The position numbers and the translations under genes were made by a program. 64,000 bases of DNA from Glandiceps talaboti (lineage: Eukaryota; Hemichordata; Enteropneusta; Spengelidae): assembly GCF_964340395.1 (NCBI RefSeq), contig NC_135558.1, forward strand, positions 8,653,501-8,717,500, given 5' to 3'. The notes under the pieces were generated by a model. It did no database searches. It was given only the letters and a program-made list of their open reading frames with translations, and had not been told where the DNA came from. Positions 33,312 through 47,399 of this stretch are shown piece after piece (the first letter of the stretch is position 1; every line of letters starts with the position of its first letter).

Positions 33312-36300
33312 AAGACTAATATCTCTAAACATTTCGACTTTTCATTCAAGGTTTCGATGGGTTAACAGTATGACATGATGTGTTTACTTTATGATTGTCA
33401 TCGTAATTTAAGAACCGTAGCCTAATAACAAGGGGAAAATATAATACGAATACAATGTATATATTTCTTTGTATATATAGACTTCTCAGTGTAATCGTCA
33501 AACACGTACCATAGGATTTGAACTGGCATTTGAACATACGGAAAATGATTGTGTCGAGGGGAAAAACGTGGTAACATGTTGCAATCGCCAATTCTTCATA
33601 CAACCAGTAGTTCTGGAGAAAGAAAGATAAAAGGAATGTTCAGCGGAGTGTACCCTGTTGCCGTTTCCACATTTAACGTCGGTGTTAGTACAACAGACAT
33701 GAATTTGAAAAGTATTCGTGATCTTTCGCTCAAGTACTAACAAATTTGTTACCGACACACCACTGGTAGTGCCTTGCAACATGCAAGCATAGATGTGATA
33801 AGAAGAAGTTAATTGGTACATCTGATATTCCTTTTCAGCGCTTGTTTTTTTTCGTCTCATCTGACTGTGCAATTTTATTGAAATCTGATGTAGTAATACG
33901 GCTCGATCCCTTTACTATTTATCATTATTTCCTTACAGTGTCGTTTAAATTTGTTGTTGATTTTGGCTTTCTTGGAATGATCGCCTTGATGACCACTCCA
34001 AGTCCAAGATCACCAAAAAAGACAAAAGCAAAAACTAAATTTTAAAACAATATATGATGACGTAAATAAAAGTGAAAAAGAATCAATTAATACGATTTTA
34101 TTTTTCCATGCTTGTGTGCTTTTCATCATCGGACATATCGAACCGTTAGACTGATGAATGCGTTGGGTTTGATCAGTTAATAGCGCCAACAGAGTTGGAA
34201 TTTGCAACAAGTACAAGCTTTCGTTGCTGCCTGTAGGGCCACCTATGTGGCAAGAATCACTCAAATGTAGTACGGTGAAACGTTCATATGAAAACGCCTC
34301 GGCTTCGTGACTGTGACTCGGGGGCATTTGATAAGAAGGCAGGGCGTCGAAATACAGAAGTTGCTCATAGAAAATTGGTAACATAAGTTTTCATTTTTTA
34401 AATTCAATACTACTATGATCTCAATGTTGGGCCCTCCAATTATATCATAATCTCGTCTCGTGGTATAATATCCCATACATGTTACAGCCAAAAGTTAAGA
34501 AATACTAAATGTAGTATATAATGAACAAAATATAATACACAACAGTCATAGTATAGATAAATACAAGAAGCTCAATACATCATTCAGATGATAACTTAAA
34601 TGTACGTTTCGTGGTTTACACAACGTGGTAGGTAGGGCGCCATCTTTAGTTGCTCTTCGGAAAGACTTTGACAAACTCCCATTGTTCCTATTTTTGTCGA
34701 TTTAATACAATTCTATAATTGGTCAGTTTCCTTTCGATGAGTAACCACTGAATATATAATTATAACTACTTATGGGTGTTGCAGACATGTTATATCATGT
34801 CTATTTAAAGTTTTTGTTGTCACGGGATATATCCAACTCGATAAAATATTTATCTTACCCTTATACTTACGACCGACCTCGACACATGTCTTGAGGCTCG
34901 TAGATAATTCACTATGGCAAAACACTGTAAGACTTAACAGACATTCAATATTTCTGTTTTCATACAAACTGTTATGTGAACCTACAGACACAAAAACAAT
35001 AATACATACAGTCTTATCAGATATTGTGAAGTAAAAAAATATTGCAATCGTCAACTTTTCGTAGATGACATATCCGGAATGATAAACAGTATTAAGGTAT
35101 ATATTTCGGACAAATATGTAATATGTCTGTAATTCAGGCGAAGTGACACGAGCTTCAAGATGATTTCCTTCTGATGACGTCATTCAAGAGATCGCCCACG
35201 TTCAAATATCATATTGAATGTGATTGGTTTTGACATTGAACAACAAAGGTCAAAATCAGAATCAAATCTAATAATGCCAGAAGAAAGACCCTATCTGATA
35301 CCATAGGAATAGACCGTCACCTGAGAAAATCTCTACGCATTGTGTTGCACAAATAGCTTAATTTAATGACAAATATGGCCACCGCTCAGTCTCAACCCTA
35401 TTTTACCAGAACTAAATATGTCAACTTGATTATTATGTATTACCCATTCGCAATGTTCAAAACGAATTGTTCACACTTAAACATGAAGGATGCAGAGAAT
35501 TGAGTGTTATGATTGTCATCGGCATTTGAAGGTCAAGGTTATATTGTAGACATCCGATGGCAGGTTGTACCTGATTGATAACTAAATTGGGTAGTTAGCA
35601 ACTTCAACTGTGTTTGTATGTATGGCTGTCCTGTCATTCGTTCAAACTTTAAGAGTTCGCGAAACTATAAGATATGCCAAGTATAGTTTGTCCTTGTTGT
35701 GTCACCTTTCAATGAAAATGGTGCATATATGTTAGTGATACGGTGTAAACGGACGGACAGACGCATGAATGCACGCAGGGATGGACGGAACCGAAAGTGG
35801 TAGCCACTTTTGGTACTGGTTGGGAGCGGGGGGGGGGGGCAACCACTGAATGTACTTGTCATTTAATGTATATTACAAATGGACGATTTCACCAGAAAAT
35901 TTATGGCAAGACACTTGGTAAATTGTTACTTTTTTAAATTAGTGAATGACTTTTTTGTTTAGAATTTGCCACTGATAAACGCACCTGGCAGCTATTGCTG
36001 TGAACACGGTAGATACTTACGCAGCGAAATTCCTGCGTATTAAACAATGTACGCCAGTTATGACCGTCAAGTACGCATAACAAACACTATATGTTTGTGT
36101 TGTATGGAAAATACACAAAGTACAAAAATCGTGTGACTTCTGTCACGATATAGAGATTCAGACAGGATACTAGTATATTGTAAGTTAATATTTTGAAATA
36201 TCAAAATAATAAATGCCAACATGTAGTGTGGTTTGCATAATATGACTTTTCTACGTCTTACAAATGCACCTACTGGTGTAATGTGACCAATCCCATCAAG

Positions 36301-38040
36301 TTTTACATGCAAAAACAAATGAGATGCAAAATTTTAATGATTAACAGCTAAAATAGTTTACTCTATCAAATACTATAAACAATATATACATGATGATGGT
36401 GATATCGTGAAACATTAGTACCATTGACTTACATTCTTTAACATTTTGACCATACTAACACCACATAGCAAGTTATAATTAGGGAAAGTTATGTTTCAAA
36501 CACTTAATATAAATGATATAATAACACATATACGGCGACATCTTATAAATATACGTGAACATGGAGTTCAAAAACAATAATGTAAATATATTCACCAAGT
36601 GCACTCACTGGCTAGTGAATACATATATTAAAATCATTCAGGCATAGGTATACTATTGCGTGTGTGTCGACTATGTTTATCAATCCTTAAAGAGGAACCC
36701 AGTTAAAAAACACGCATAGTAAATCATCGGCTTGATACATTGTTTGTTCGTAGCCCCTTTAGGCATTAGTGTTCAACACAAAATTAGTTTTTAAAAATAA
36801 CAACTACAAAATACATGTCAGTAATTCAGTGACGCTCGTTATTTTCAAAGGGAGCACATTGTAATGCATAATTTTATTTATCGATAGATTAAACCATTAA
36901 AAATACAAAAGTGCAATATTACGAATATCGTAGTTATCTTTTAAACACCCGATATTTTATTATCTGTTAAAAAAACAAATATATTTGTTACCTGTTATTA
37001 CTGTTAATAAGACAATGTTGATGTCGTGTACTTTTTAACGTCCATATGAAATGATATGGTTTACCGAAGCACTCAACGATGTTGCGGGCATTCAAATTTC
37101 TGATACATTCTGCTTAAATTTCTGAGGCATTCTGCGTAGCTGTGAATGAAATGCCATGCACTGCTCAGATCTATATATCTTCCTCCACTGTCACAACAGT
37201 GCAATTTATGCGTCACGTACGTGGTATGCAATTTATATTCATGACATTACATTACAAAAACTCTCCATACTGTACACAAATACTACACACGGTAGTATTG
37301 TTTGTCTGTTTCATCGGACATTATATGCAGAGTTGCATCTCATAAGATATTGATGTACCTGGTTAAGACTGCGATGATACAAACCACACAAACTTTGACT
37401 TAAAATGTAGTGGTCGTTCGATACGGATGCGCGAGTGACATGCTATCCTTGCGTTGACAAACTCAACATCGCAGTTACTATATGCACCCAATCCAAGTTG
37501 CGATCAGCATGTTGGATAAGTTGAGAGTTCACACAGGGAAAAACCTTATTATTTTTACATCCGGTTGTCTTTTCACCGAAGTGAACTCCGACCCCATCGA
37601 TATAAAGGGCCTAATATTTGTGTTCGTTCTAGAGCAAACTGACCAAAGAGGTGTTTATCTGTGATCAAAGTTACTGCTGTAACTGTAAAATGTGTTACAG
37701 TGTGACGAGGAAGTATGGCGAAGGCCATGTCTCTATAGCAGTTGACGATCACTGCATGGATTTTGTTTGAAGATCTTTAATATGCCTCTCTACGCTTCAC
37801 AGTGCAGAATCTGAGATGTGACTGGACGGACAATGACACAGCTCAATGAATGCACTGCATTGGGCCATAGACCCTTCACCGACGTGGAGAGTCTATGATT
37901 GGGTATTAAAATATAGTACATCCGGAGTTGGGGAGGAGGCACTGAATAACTGTGTTGGTAAGGGTGTGTAGCTTTACCACTAAACCCTAGACCAGCGGAG
38001 TCTAAGCTTTGCCAATATTTCAGACCAAGTAGCGCAAAGC
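33312..38040. other. Largely featureless DNA
   Basis: No exon with a recognisable domain was found. Minus-strand frames at 33498-33872 and 34010-34384 (124 codons each) lack family motifs. At 35740-35860 there is a relic of the GGACGGACAGACG-type repeat tail followed by a poly-G run. Confidence 0.35.
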
Positions 38041-39735
38041 TATACCATACAATACCATACCATCCCATACCATACCATGCCATCCCATACCATCCCGTAC
38101 CGTGCCATGCCATACCATACCATACCATACCACCCCATACCATACCATACCATCCCGTACCGTACCGTGCCATGCCATGCCATGCCATGACATACCATAC
38201 CATACCATACCATACCATACCATATGCCATGCCATGCCATGCTGTACCATACCATACCATACCATACCATACCATACCGTACTATACCATACCATCCATA
38301 TAATACCATACCATACCGTACCATACCATACCATACCATACCATACCATACCATACCATACCATACTATACCATATAATACCATACCATACCATACCATA
38401 CCATAATATACCATATAATACCATACCATACCGTACCATACCATACCATACCATACCATACCATACCATACCATACCGTACCATACCATACCATACCATA
38501 CAATACCATACCATACCATATGCCATACCATACCATACCATATAATACCATACCGTACCGTACCATACCGTACCATACCATACCATACCATACCATACCA
38601 TATAATACAATACAATACCACAACACAACACAACACAACACAACACATTCCATTCCATTCCAATAAAGATCAATAAATACCATATCACACCATATCATAC
38701 CATGCCACTCTATACCACATCACAACACACCATAAATATATACTACACCACATCATACCACCCAATGCCACAATATACCACACCATACCACACAACTTTA
38801 AACCATACCACACAGACACTGCACCACACATTACACCATATTGTACCATATCATGCCATACCAAACCACATCCTACCACATTATACCACACCATACCATA
38901 CCGTACCATATCACACCATATCATACCACACCACACCATATCATACCATCACACAACACCGCACCACACCATATCACACAATCACACAACACCGCACCAC
39001 ACCATATCACACCATACTGTCATACCACACTACACCACGCCATGTCCTACCATACCATGCCATACCATACCATACCATACCATACCATACCACACCACAC
39101 CACACCACACCACACCACACCATACATTACACCACACCATACTCTACTATGCCATATCACACCATATCCTATCACGCTATACCACACCATACCATACCAT
39201 ATCATACCATATCATACCACACTATCTTGGGCACACTATACCACACCACACCACACCACATCATATAGTACCATACCATACCATACCATACCATACCATA
39301 CCATACCATACCATACCATACCATACCATAAACACATTACACAATACCACACAGTGGTGCACCACACCATATCATATCATACTATGTCATATCACACCAT
39401 ATCCTACCATGCCACAACATACGCTACCATACCACACCACACTGCAACACACAGTATACCATATCATATCATGTCATGTCATGTCATGTCATGTCATGTC
39501 ATGTCATATCATATCATATCATATCACACAAAATATCATATCATAGCATACCATACCACACCATACCACCGAAACCCCACCATGCCATACCATACAATAT
39601 CATACCATACCATACCATACCATACATCATATATATCATACCATACCATATTTTAAGCATAACATAACATAACATGACATGACATGACATGACATGACAT
39701 AACATAACATAATATAACAAAGCATAACATAACAT
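38041..39735. repeat. Pentanucleotide satellite, (CCATA)n and derivatives
   Basis: About 1.7 kb with a persistent 5-bp period. The left third is mainly CCATA with CCGTA and CCATG variants. A middle part shifts to CCACA and ATCAT variants. Near 39466-39520 it becomes CATGT/CATAT, and the right end is AACAT/GACAT. Short islands of ACAAC and CATTC occur near 38625-38665. The plus strand is C-rich and G-poor throughout. Because 5 is coprime to 3, every frame cycles through the same five codons, which produces long open frames on both strands (YHTIP..., MVWYG...) that are not genes. Confidence 0.97.
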
Positions 39736-40422
39736 AAGATAACAAAGCAGTTTAAAAACAAACCTTGCCACACCATTATAATGTCGACATGATGTTAGCT
39801 GGTAGCATTGGTTTAATTATACAACCGTTATATGTGAAGTTAAACTAGAAATTAAATACTACCGAATTTGAAATGAACACATTTCTACATTTCTAAATGT
39901 TCTATGCTTACTGTTACGGTTGCGCTCCAAATACTTACTGGTTAGTTCACCTTTCCATATTTGAATCATAATCTCCTAAGTGATGATATATCTTGCCATC
40001 TTCTCCCTGCATTCTTTTAAAGCAACAATCACTGACATAATACTTCACTGTGCGACATCCACGTCCTTATCTACGCACTATGAAATAAATGCACACCGTT
40101 CAAACGGTACCATATCGAATATCAATACAAATATTTCTTTGTTCACCATAACTCTGGAAGAAAAAAAAACAGGTAATAGCAAACAAGTAGGTGCGTAACG
40201 TACACAAGAATGTGAATTATTGAGACTGTGTTAACTTTACGTTTGTTAATTATAGTACATTTACACTTGCATTAGTCATCATTTATATAAGTCATTATAA
40301 TTACTACCTAGCTTCACATTTTGCTTGGTACAGTCCGTTCAATACCACATTCTTGCTCACTGGCTAAATTCGAAAGGTGTATGTGTGTATGTATGTATGT
40401 ATGTATGTATGTATGTATGCGC

Positions 40423-40457
<35 letters not shown>

Positions 40458-42364
40458 CGTGTATTTGAACAACAGTGAACATTCTGCTAAGATCTCATGG
40501 ACCGCCTCAAAAAAATACTTTTACGGACAGTCTCAACAACTACTTTTATGGACGGCATACCCTGTTTTTTTTAATATTTGATCTCCAGAGCTTGTTTGTT
40601 AGTCTCTCAAATTCGTTTGATGGATTTGTGTACATTGTGTGAGGAGAACATACATGTACACAGGAACTAGTCAAATGACTTATCAAAGTTATTCGCTGTC
40701 CCTAACTGTTCGTCGTCCGATCAAAGACAGAAAAGAAGTTTGAAAGAGTAAGATGTGCGCATGCACACACAGCTAGCGAACGTCATGGATTTTGACCTTG
40801 TCCCAACATGTCATGCATTTACTAGGAGCGAAAAATCACGATGATGTTTTTTCATGGTGATTAGTGAGCCAGTCAGTAAAAGTATTCTCTTTTGTTTCTT
40901 CAAAAAACTGTCGATTGTCGATGTGAACTATACCTTCATTAATCGAGACACCAAGACATCTGAAACAGATTATTCAATCGTTTAGTGACCTGTTTACATG
41001 TAACCACTTTACACGCCATTTATCTCGCGAGATACATGCTGAAGAAACCCAACCATTTCCTAGCTTCAATAACCATACACGCAGCTAGCCATACTTCATC
41101 CATAAATCTTATCCATCCAAACCAGGGTATGCAATGTTGCGAAATCCTTTTTAAAAAAATATATACAATTGTTTGTCAACTATCATTGTGTATTAACCGG
41201 TATCGAGAAAGTTATATCTCGAAGATTGTAGAAATTGCTCTCATGCTAACACATGTCAGTGCTACGGTAGAACTGGTATGAATAACAACTACTTAATTAT
41301 GGGAAGAATATATGTACCTCATTTATTTAATCACCAATCGTATTGTCTGCCATTATCGTATTGGTGAGATAGTCTTGTTATATTCAGTTACTGTATTAAG
41401 CTGAACCCACATGTTATGTGAACACCAACAAAGAATATATCTCCGATCATATTAAGACAGTAGTTGTAACTATGCGTTTGATGTTGATCTGGATAGGGTT
41501 TAAATGTCAGCGTCTGCACCATTCTTGTAAATATTCACCATGTAACTCATGATTTCTGACTTTAGTTCAGGTAATATAACATTTAAGAAGTCATGTGTAA
41601 AACAAATCTGACATTTCATCACTATCTTTAACATTCTCATTCGTTGTTATGATATCTTTCTGAGCTGCCATATGATATTCATAAATATTTTGGGATAATA
41701 ATCATGCATCATTTCCATCGACCCATGCCATATCGTATATGTAAGCTATATGGATATGGTTCTAATTAGTAATTTAAAAAGATGTGGTAAAAGGATACTT
41801 TAGTCCATCTTCTGATATCTTTTCTTTCCACCATACCAGCAGATCCATATATAACACCACGCCCTCCGTTATTCGGATAGAGTCCTGCTGTCTTACACAA
41901 GGAATTCATCATCATAGTCAGCGACGACATGTACAGCCTTCGAAGTTTGTCGCAGGGTGTCGGGCAGGATGGTGCCATCCGCCATCACTCAACTAACAGT
42001 CTTCTCCAGAGGTTAGCACTGAGTCTCGTCCAATTGGGCTATTGTGGAGTACAGTAGATTTCCTGGCTAGATGTATTCCTGATATCTTTCTCACAACATT
42101 GGTCGGCTAGTAGATGGCGTCGGTATATCCTTAAATCATTTTCAGTATGTTTGTATGTCATGCCAATTTTTAATCCTTGGTACGTCTTATGCTTACGTTC
42201 TCATTTTAAAATTATTTTAGTTTTTACCAGTTTTATTTCTGATCATGATGCACAGATTGTAATATCAGTAACATTATGAACACAGATATATTTATTTTGG
42301 TGATACGTGTTTCATTTGGAAATAGATTTCATTCTATTAATAATAATAGTAATACATGTAAGCT

Positions 42365-42370
<6 letters not shown>
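39736..42370. other. No gene recognised; one microsatellite
   Basis: A (GTAT)n/(GT)n repeat lies at 40380-40455. Around 41766-41996 overlapping frames on both strands have slightly higher GC, but neither shows a known motif nor clear splice sites. Confidence 0.4.

Positions 42371-42443
<73 letters not shown>
42371..42443. repeat. (GT)n microsatellite, about 36 units
   Basis: Uninterrupted GT run. Confidence 0.97.
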
Positions 42444-42447
<4 letters not shown>

Positions 42448-43140
42448 TTCGTTTAGTCTTTTTTTTTAATACTTTCACTTGAAGAAATGTTTGCGACCTG
42501 GGCGAACGCTCTCAGGCATGAGCCTATATGATTATCGATATGTACATTTTTATCACAATTGATGCACAAGATATGTCCTTTTGATGATTAAAATAGCGCC
42601 AATGGCGTGTAGCGCAACTGTATAGTTTTTGTAATAAAATAAAATAAAAACCTTTTGCAGGGATGTTCTTATTTGTGTGTTTGCTTATCAATGTTTTCTA
42701 TTTCTTAATCCCATCATGTAGACTTTAAAGATTGCACAGAGGTATACATGTAAGTGGGTCTGTAACTTTCCACATTCGATGTAAGAATAAAGTGAAAGCG
42801 CGCATCTTCTTGTGATTTTATTCAAGAATACATGTTCACGGCGATTTTGTACCTGCAATATTTACTTTTAGACTTATATTGCATTAATCAGTAAGCAATA
42901 TTGAATTAACATTCGATTCTTGTTTATTGTTAACGTTACGTTATAGTTGCCAATTTTCTAGACTAGACATATATAGACCCCGATACAACCACTCTCACTA
43001 TGGCACTTGGAAGTTTGGCAAACAAATTTAGATTTGGGTGGGACAGGGTGGGAATCTGAAATCTATTACAAACATACAACTACGTCATGTACGCTGTTAA
43101 AGCCACACCATGGCTAGAAAAAAGGTATTTTAAAAGTAAA
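42444..43140. other. No gene recognised
   Basis: At 42590-42635 an AAAATAGCGCCAATGGCGTG then AGCGCAACTGTATAG segment resembles AGCACCAATGGCATTGTAG then ACAACTGTATA-type words near 22000 and 26420. It is probably a small repeat relic. Confidence 0.35.
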
Positions 43141-43143
43141 CTC

Positions 43144-43290
<147 letters not shown>

Positions 43291-43728
43291 CATGTTTATT
43301 CAAACTCAAATGATTCCGAATTGAATATAACTTGTATTCTATAAAGATGAGTAAACAACATTAACCCATCTCGACCCTAACGCAGGTGGATTAGTGCATT
43401 TACATAATGTGAACAAAATCTAATATATCTGGCCGGCTAACGAGTATTTTGAACCTTGTTTCACCATCGAGTTAATATATTCATGAATATGAAAAAGGCC
43501 TTTACTTCATATTTATGTTGTTTTTGCATAAAACATCAGTTATGCCCAATTCGCTGCTAGAGTATTTACTTACTATGACATATAATTTGTTATTTGTTAG
43601 CACATGGTAAGAGTGTATATTTCCTTAAACTTTCAATGTCCGCTGTTGACAATACTTCGTCAGTTTCATTTTCGTACTTGGCGCCAAAGTTTACTTTTTC
43701 ATGTTATCATCCTATGGCTATTTAGGTC

Positions 43729-44100
43729 TAAAAATAATTGTTTGGTTCCGGTTACCCAACCCCATCTAGCTTTTCACTGCCGATCCTAAACCTATTGTTA
43801 CGCATTCGAGAAAAAAATAATAAAATCGCAAAAATTGTTAAGCCTCACGAGAAATAGCGGATGCGGAAACTGACATCAACATAAAAAGCCAAAATAAAAC
43901 TGTTCTTCCAATTGTAATGGGTTTACATCTGATAGAAAGAAATAAACAACACAGAGACCATTTGGAAAACAATGGAAAACCTGACAATCACACATGAAAA
44001 AAAAAATGTAATAATTAGAAATAAAATAAAACATCTACCTATAGAACCTATTCTAAAATTGAGCGTTTAAATCCGAACCACACATTTTTTATTAGGCCTT
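43729..44100 (+). repeat. Dispersed repeat of about 340-370 bp, copy 2
   Basis: Homologous to 31202-31540 in the same orientation, with a 24-bp insertion (around CTATTGTTACGCATTCGAG) relative to copy 1 and roughly 85 percent identity by eye. Confidence 0.85.
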
Positions 44101-44638
44101 AGTTTCAATCTGCCTATACCATACCATACATCAATTGTCAACCAAGTTTCTATGCTTTTCTAGGTTAAATCTGTAAAGATGTAGAGACAATGGATGGTGG
44201 TCGACGTCGATTACATACTTAGAAAAGCCAGGGATTTGCTGTACTGGAAGTGATAAAACACTATATGCTCTTTCCCGACAGTGTTACTGGTACAATGTAT
44301 TAAAAATGTTTTGCAAGTGCTACGCCCAATCATAACGACGCACTGATGGAATTCATTCATCGATGGTCTCGGCAACGTGTGATTGTCTTGTCATTAATTT
44401 GTCGTAACGCTTTCTATTAAACCAACTTCATGTGACATGTACGTGTATCAAGGTGTGTAAAATTTGAAAGATCCGAAATGTATATAAATATTGATAACAT
44501 AAGTCAGAAAACGTTTTGGTGTAATCAATAGTTTGCATCCTATTGTCCAGATATTTATAGTTTTAGAAGGAAACTATAAAATGAATTACAGGAACTGTAC
44601 CTTGGTGTAAAGACCCTTCGAGCTCCCAGTCCTACAGT
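44101..44638. other. No gene recognised
   Basis: No repeat, exon or RNA gene was identified. Confidence 0.35.
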
Positions 44639-44665
44639 TATTATTATTATTATTATTATTATTAT
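44639..44665. repeat. (TTA)n microsatellite
   Basis: About nine trinucleotide units. Confidence 0.95.
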
Positions 44666-44770
44666 TTGATGCATCCGAAAATCCAATCGGTTCTTGCTTT
44701 TGTCACTGGGAAGATGTGTATCAATTCTTAATTAGAATTGATGACATAGTGTTGTTTAGATATTCGTGTT

Positions 44771-45056
<286 letters not shown>

Positions 45057-45162
45057 TCAAGACAAGACAACATAACTTAAAGATAAGAGAAAGCAAAAAA
45101 CTAAATATAGCAACAACAAAAAAATAAACAATAACTATATACCAATACATGTTCATTTTACT

Positions 45163-45270
45163 TGCAGGGCACTCGCCTATATATGGGCAATGGAAGGGCT
45201 TAATCAGACCACCCTACGTATACGCCAGCAACACTAAAGTGTCCCTTACTGTACAATACATATTCTACGA
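45163..45270 (+). repeat. Dispersed repeat fragment, copy 1 (…GTCCCTTACTGTACAATAC)
   Basis: CTTGCAGGGCACTCGCC, GGAAGGGCTTAATCAGACCA, then AACACTAAAGTGTCCCTTAC and TGTACAATAC. It corresponds to 46820-46922. Confidence 0.6.
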
Positions 45271-45833
45271 TGTATATTTAAAGAAAGTAATTAAAGCAAT
45301 TCAGGAATGTCAGCAATGTTATGAAAGCCAAGTCATAAATTAGTAAATCTTGTGTCGGCTAACAACTCAACTCTAGATATACAACCATGGAAGCATACAA
45401 TCTAACGTGTAAAATTATTAAAGGTTGGTATTTTGTCCAAAACTTCATATATACGTTTTAATGTATCCCAATCTCTCATTGTTACATACATAGTTACTAT
45501 AAAGTGTTGCTTTCCAAACATTACACTACTGATGGTGGTGACTTTAATAATCACTAGTTCTACAGTGATTAAGAGAAAACAAGTCTTCATGGAAGACAGC
45601 CCCCCCCCCCCCAAAAAAAAGTATTTCTTGTAGTGACTACAACAAGTTCTTTAGTTTGTTAAAAAGTTTTTAAAAAGGACAACAACTATGGCAAGGTCTT
45701 TAAGGCAAAAGATACACTGGCAACACCTGTAAAGGTTGTTCATTTCTTATCTATTATGATTCTTGACAATTTAAGGCACATTAGCAGTAATATTTGTATT
45801 ATCTTAATGATTTCAAAATAGGAAGACATAGCT
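45271..45833. other. No gene recognised
   Basis: It includes a C12/A8 homopolymer junction at 45601-45620. No exon is supported. Confidence 0.35.
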
Positions 45834-46735
45834 TTTTGACCCTGAAGATGATGGTCAAGGTCAAAAGTTAGTTAGAAAGCTCATCATTGATAACCACGAC
45901 GAAGACACTTGAATAGGGTCTCTATCTGTTAAGCATCGAGAGTTATCAGCCAAAATGTGAATATTAATGACAAATATGGCCGCTATTTTGCTGTTATCAT
46001 GTAGGGTTGTGAAACGAAGTGATGTGTATATGCAGACTATAGCATCTGACATTTGCACAATGTTTGGTTGAAGTCAGTCCATGCAAATCACAGATATACA
46101 TATACACTTTGACAATAATATGGCTATTTGACATTGACGACGGAGGTCAAGGTCAAAACTCAATGTGCCATTAAAAAGCTCATGATTGATAACAGGTGAA
46201 GACACTTGAATGAGGTCTCTATCTGTTAGACCTCAAGAGTTATTGGGCAAAGTGTGATTATTTACAACAAATATGGCTACCATTTTGTTGTTATCATGGG
46301 GTTGTGAAACAAAGTGATGTGTATATGCAGACTATAGCATCTGAAATTTGCACAAGGTTTGTTTGAAATCAGTCCCCATGCATACCAGAGATATACATAT
46401 ACACTTTTACAACAATATGGCTATTTCACCTTGAAGATGGAGGTCAAGGTCAAATGTCAATGTGTCCTTAAAAGCTTATGATTGATAACATGGGTGAAGA
46501 CACTTGAATGAGGTCTCTCTCACTGTTAAACTTCAAGAGTTATTGGGCAAAGTGTGGTTATTTATGACAAATATGGCCGCCATTTCGCTGTTGTCGTGAG
46601 GGTTGTAAAACCAAGTGACGTGCATATGCCCTCCATAACATCTGACACTTGTACCAGGTTTGGTTGAAATTGGCCGAATGCATATTTGAGATACAGGTGG
46701 ACACGGAAGGATAGACAGAAGGATGGACGGACAGA
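45834..46735 (+). repeat. Degenerate tandem triplication, unit about 295 bp
   Basis: Three units start near 45834, 46127 and 46424, each with GGTCAAGGTCAAA near its beginning. Then follow AAGACACTTGAATGAGGTCT, GACAAATATGGCCGCCATTT, GTGATGTGTATATGCAGACT, CATCTGACATTTGCACA-type and TTTGGTTGAAATCAGTCC-type words. The third ends in a run of GGATGGACGGACAGA-like motifs. Repeats with GGTCAAGGTCAAA and GACGGACAGACG tails are widespread in marine invertebrate genomes. There is no coding capacity. Confidence 0.9.
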
Positions 46736-46819
46736 TGGTGGGGACCCAACATACTAGCCCCCCCCCCCACCCCACCCCATCGGGCTTCACCCTTTGGGTG
46801 CTAATTAATTGTGGCATAT

Positions 46820-46922
46820 AGGCTGCAACTTGCCTATAGAAGGTAACATATACAGTTATGGAACAGCTTAAGCAGAGCACTCTCCATCAGAAACACTTAA
46901 ATGTCCCTTACTGTACAATACT
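46820..46922 (+). repeat. Dispersed repeat fragment, copy 2
   Basis: AACTTGCCTATAGAAGG, GGAACAGCTTAAGCAGAGCA, then AAACACTTAAATGTCCCTTA and CTGTACAATAC match 45163-45270. The two copies bracket the 295-bp tandem in the same orientation. Confidence 0.6.
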
Positions 46923-47135
46923 ATTGCTTATTATTGATTCTGTAGATTTTTAAATATATTTTGACTTACCGGAATTAACCATACACCCAGACAATTTTTT
47001 TTTTCAAAATGTAGTCTGGTCCATTTCGGTATATCTAGATAAGATAAGATTAAAGAAATTACTATATTGCATTGGAGTATAAAGATATAGAAAGTTGTTT
47101 ATGATGTAAAATAGCTCTGTAATTGCCTGAATTAT

Positions 47136-47139
<4 letters not shown>

Positions 47140-47222
<83 letters not shown>

Positions 47223-47234
47223 TTTATATATAAG

Positions 47235-47301
<67 letters not shown>

Positions 47302-47324
47302 AATGTATTGGATATATATGTATG

Positions 47325-47399
<75 letters not shown>
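47140..47399. repeat. (TA)n microsatellite, about 260 bp, interrupted
   Basis: Three long TA runs separated by AAGTTTATATATAAG at about 47221 and by ACAAATGTATTGGAT...GTATGTATACAT at about 47300-47332. Confidence 0.97.

Noticed and set aside
33498-33605. Segment resembling the LINE tail (FKCQFKSYG)
   Set aside because: The similarity stops after six to eight residues and the AAP.LWNSLP block is absent.
34010-34384. 124-codon minus-strand frame, locally GC-richer
   Set aside because: Looks slightly coding-like (DALPSYQMPPSHSHEAEAF) but matches no family I know, and ends in low-complexity hydrophobic sequence.
38020-39771. Open frames up to 271 codons (YHTIPYHT..., MVWYGMVWYG...)
   Set aside because: Produced by the period-5 satellite, on both strands and in several frames at once. 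No gene signal.
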